Shown here piece after piece: positions 23,227-23,470 of a stretch of 23,470 bases of DNA. The notes beneath the pieces were generated by a model. It was not told the DNA's origin, searched no databases, and saw only the letters and a list, made by a program, of their open reading frames with translations. Numbering within the stretch: the stretch's first letter is position 1; each line of letters opens with the position of its first letter. The translations under genes were made by a program, and so were the position numbers. Origin of the DNA: Bacteroidales bacterium (GTDB lineage Bacteria; Bacteroidota; Bacteroidia; Bacteroidales; P3); NCBI GenBank assembly GCA_016296345.1, contig JAEDJL010000035.1, positions 1-23,470 of the forward strand, read 5' to 3'.

Positions 23227-23470
23227 TGATTTTATCTTCAATTCAGGGGCTTCCTCCTTTCAGATTGGTCGATTTGATTGATATTGCCTTGGTTGCCCTT
23301 TTGTTCTACTACCTTTACCGACTTTTGAAGGGGACAAACGCAGTGAGTATCTTCATTGGGTTTTTGCTTATCTTCTTTTCGTGGAAAATAGTCAGCTTTT
23401 GCGACATGAAACTGCTGAGCGAAATTATCGGACAGTTTATTTCGGTCGGTGTGATTGCTCTGATTGTGAT
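23223..23470 (+). CDS. cdaA: Diadenylate cyclase CdaA, partial (cut by the right edge)
   Basis: The first 82 codons are present. They encode IDIALVALLFYYLYRLLKG, AVSIFIGFLLIFF and a third hydrophobic stretch IIGQFISVGVIALIVI, the three membrane helices that precede the DisA_N cyclase domain in CdaA. The cyclase domain itself (DGA and RHR motifs) lies beyond the window. CdaA makes c-di-AMP, which controls osmotic and cell-envelope balance. The ATG at 23223 overlaps the folP stop by four bases; a second ATG at 23226 follows at once. A folP-cdaA pair is a familiar order in Bacteroidota. Confidence 0.88.
   Translation, partial: MMILSSIQGLPPFRLVDLIDIALVALLFYYLYRLLKGTNAVSIFIGFLLIFFSWKIVSFCDMKLLSEIIGQFISVGVIALIV

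Overview
The window looks like a chromosomal segment of a Bacteroidota (Bacteroidales-type) bacterium with a moderately AT-rich genome. The evidence is of three kinds. First, it carries lineage-typical proteins: a PorP/SprF-family type IX secretion protein, the gliding/secretion lipoprotein GldH, a fused GH3 and serine beta-lactamase-like protein, a TIGR02757 protein, a BT_3928-type DoxX protein, and a folP-cdaA pair. Second, seven start regions carry the Bacteroidota -7 box TAnnTTTG 18-29 nt before the chosen start. Third, start codons lack strong Shine-Dalgarno sequences. No tRNA, rRNA, transposase, phage gene or CRISPR array was seen.

Layout. From 7811 down to the left edge runs a tightly packed minus-strand block: M17 aminopeptidase, pdxA, ligA, mtaB, an unrecognised lipoprotein, a spermidine-acetyltransferase-like GNAT, and a PorP/SprF protein cut by the window edge. 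Several junctions are 4-nt ATGA overlaps. A divergent promoter pair at 7841-7876 separates this block from a plus-strand pair, the 1001-residue GH3/beta-lactamase fusion and the TIGR02757 gene. These converge on a minus-strand operon purC-gldH-uvrC (15010 to 11714). A 331-bp divergent spacer with a 21-bp-period palindromic array leads to mscL, which has a clear intrinsic terminator. A ZIP metal transporter faces mscL and diverges from gyrB-ogt. A 248-bp convergent spacer after ogt holds a second array of 22-bp period. Then come a minus-strand trio (DUF1599, DoxX/BT_3928, OppB-type permease) and, divergently, folP-cdaA, the latter cut by the right edge.

Function. Most genes are housekeeping: DNA repair and topology (ligA, uvrC, gyrB, ogt), cofactors and nucleotides (pdxA, folP, purC), tRNA modification (mtaB), envelope and osmotic functions (GH3 fusion, mscL, cdaA) and type IX secretion (PorP/SprF, gldH).

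The most unusual content is a pair of short-period palindromic arrays. Array A (15111-15186) has four units with core AAAACG(C/G)CGTTTT and dyads exactly 21 bp apart. The same element, with the same 21-bp phase and a shared TTTTATCCGA flank, lies in frame inside the GH3/beta-lactamase gene (9029-9104), where each unit is one seven-residue repeat of a linker. Array B (19394-19505) has a different core, GATAATCCGATTATC, but similar architecture: short arms around a 1- to 3-nt centre with dyads 22 bp apart. I do not recognise these as a named element. Their function (DNA-binding array, structured RNA, or spreading minisatellite) is open.
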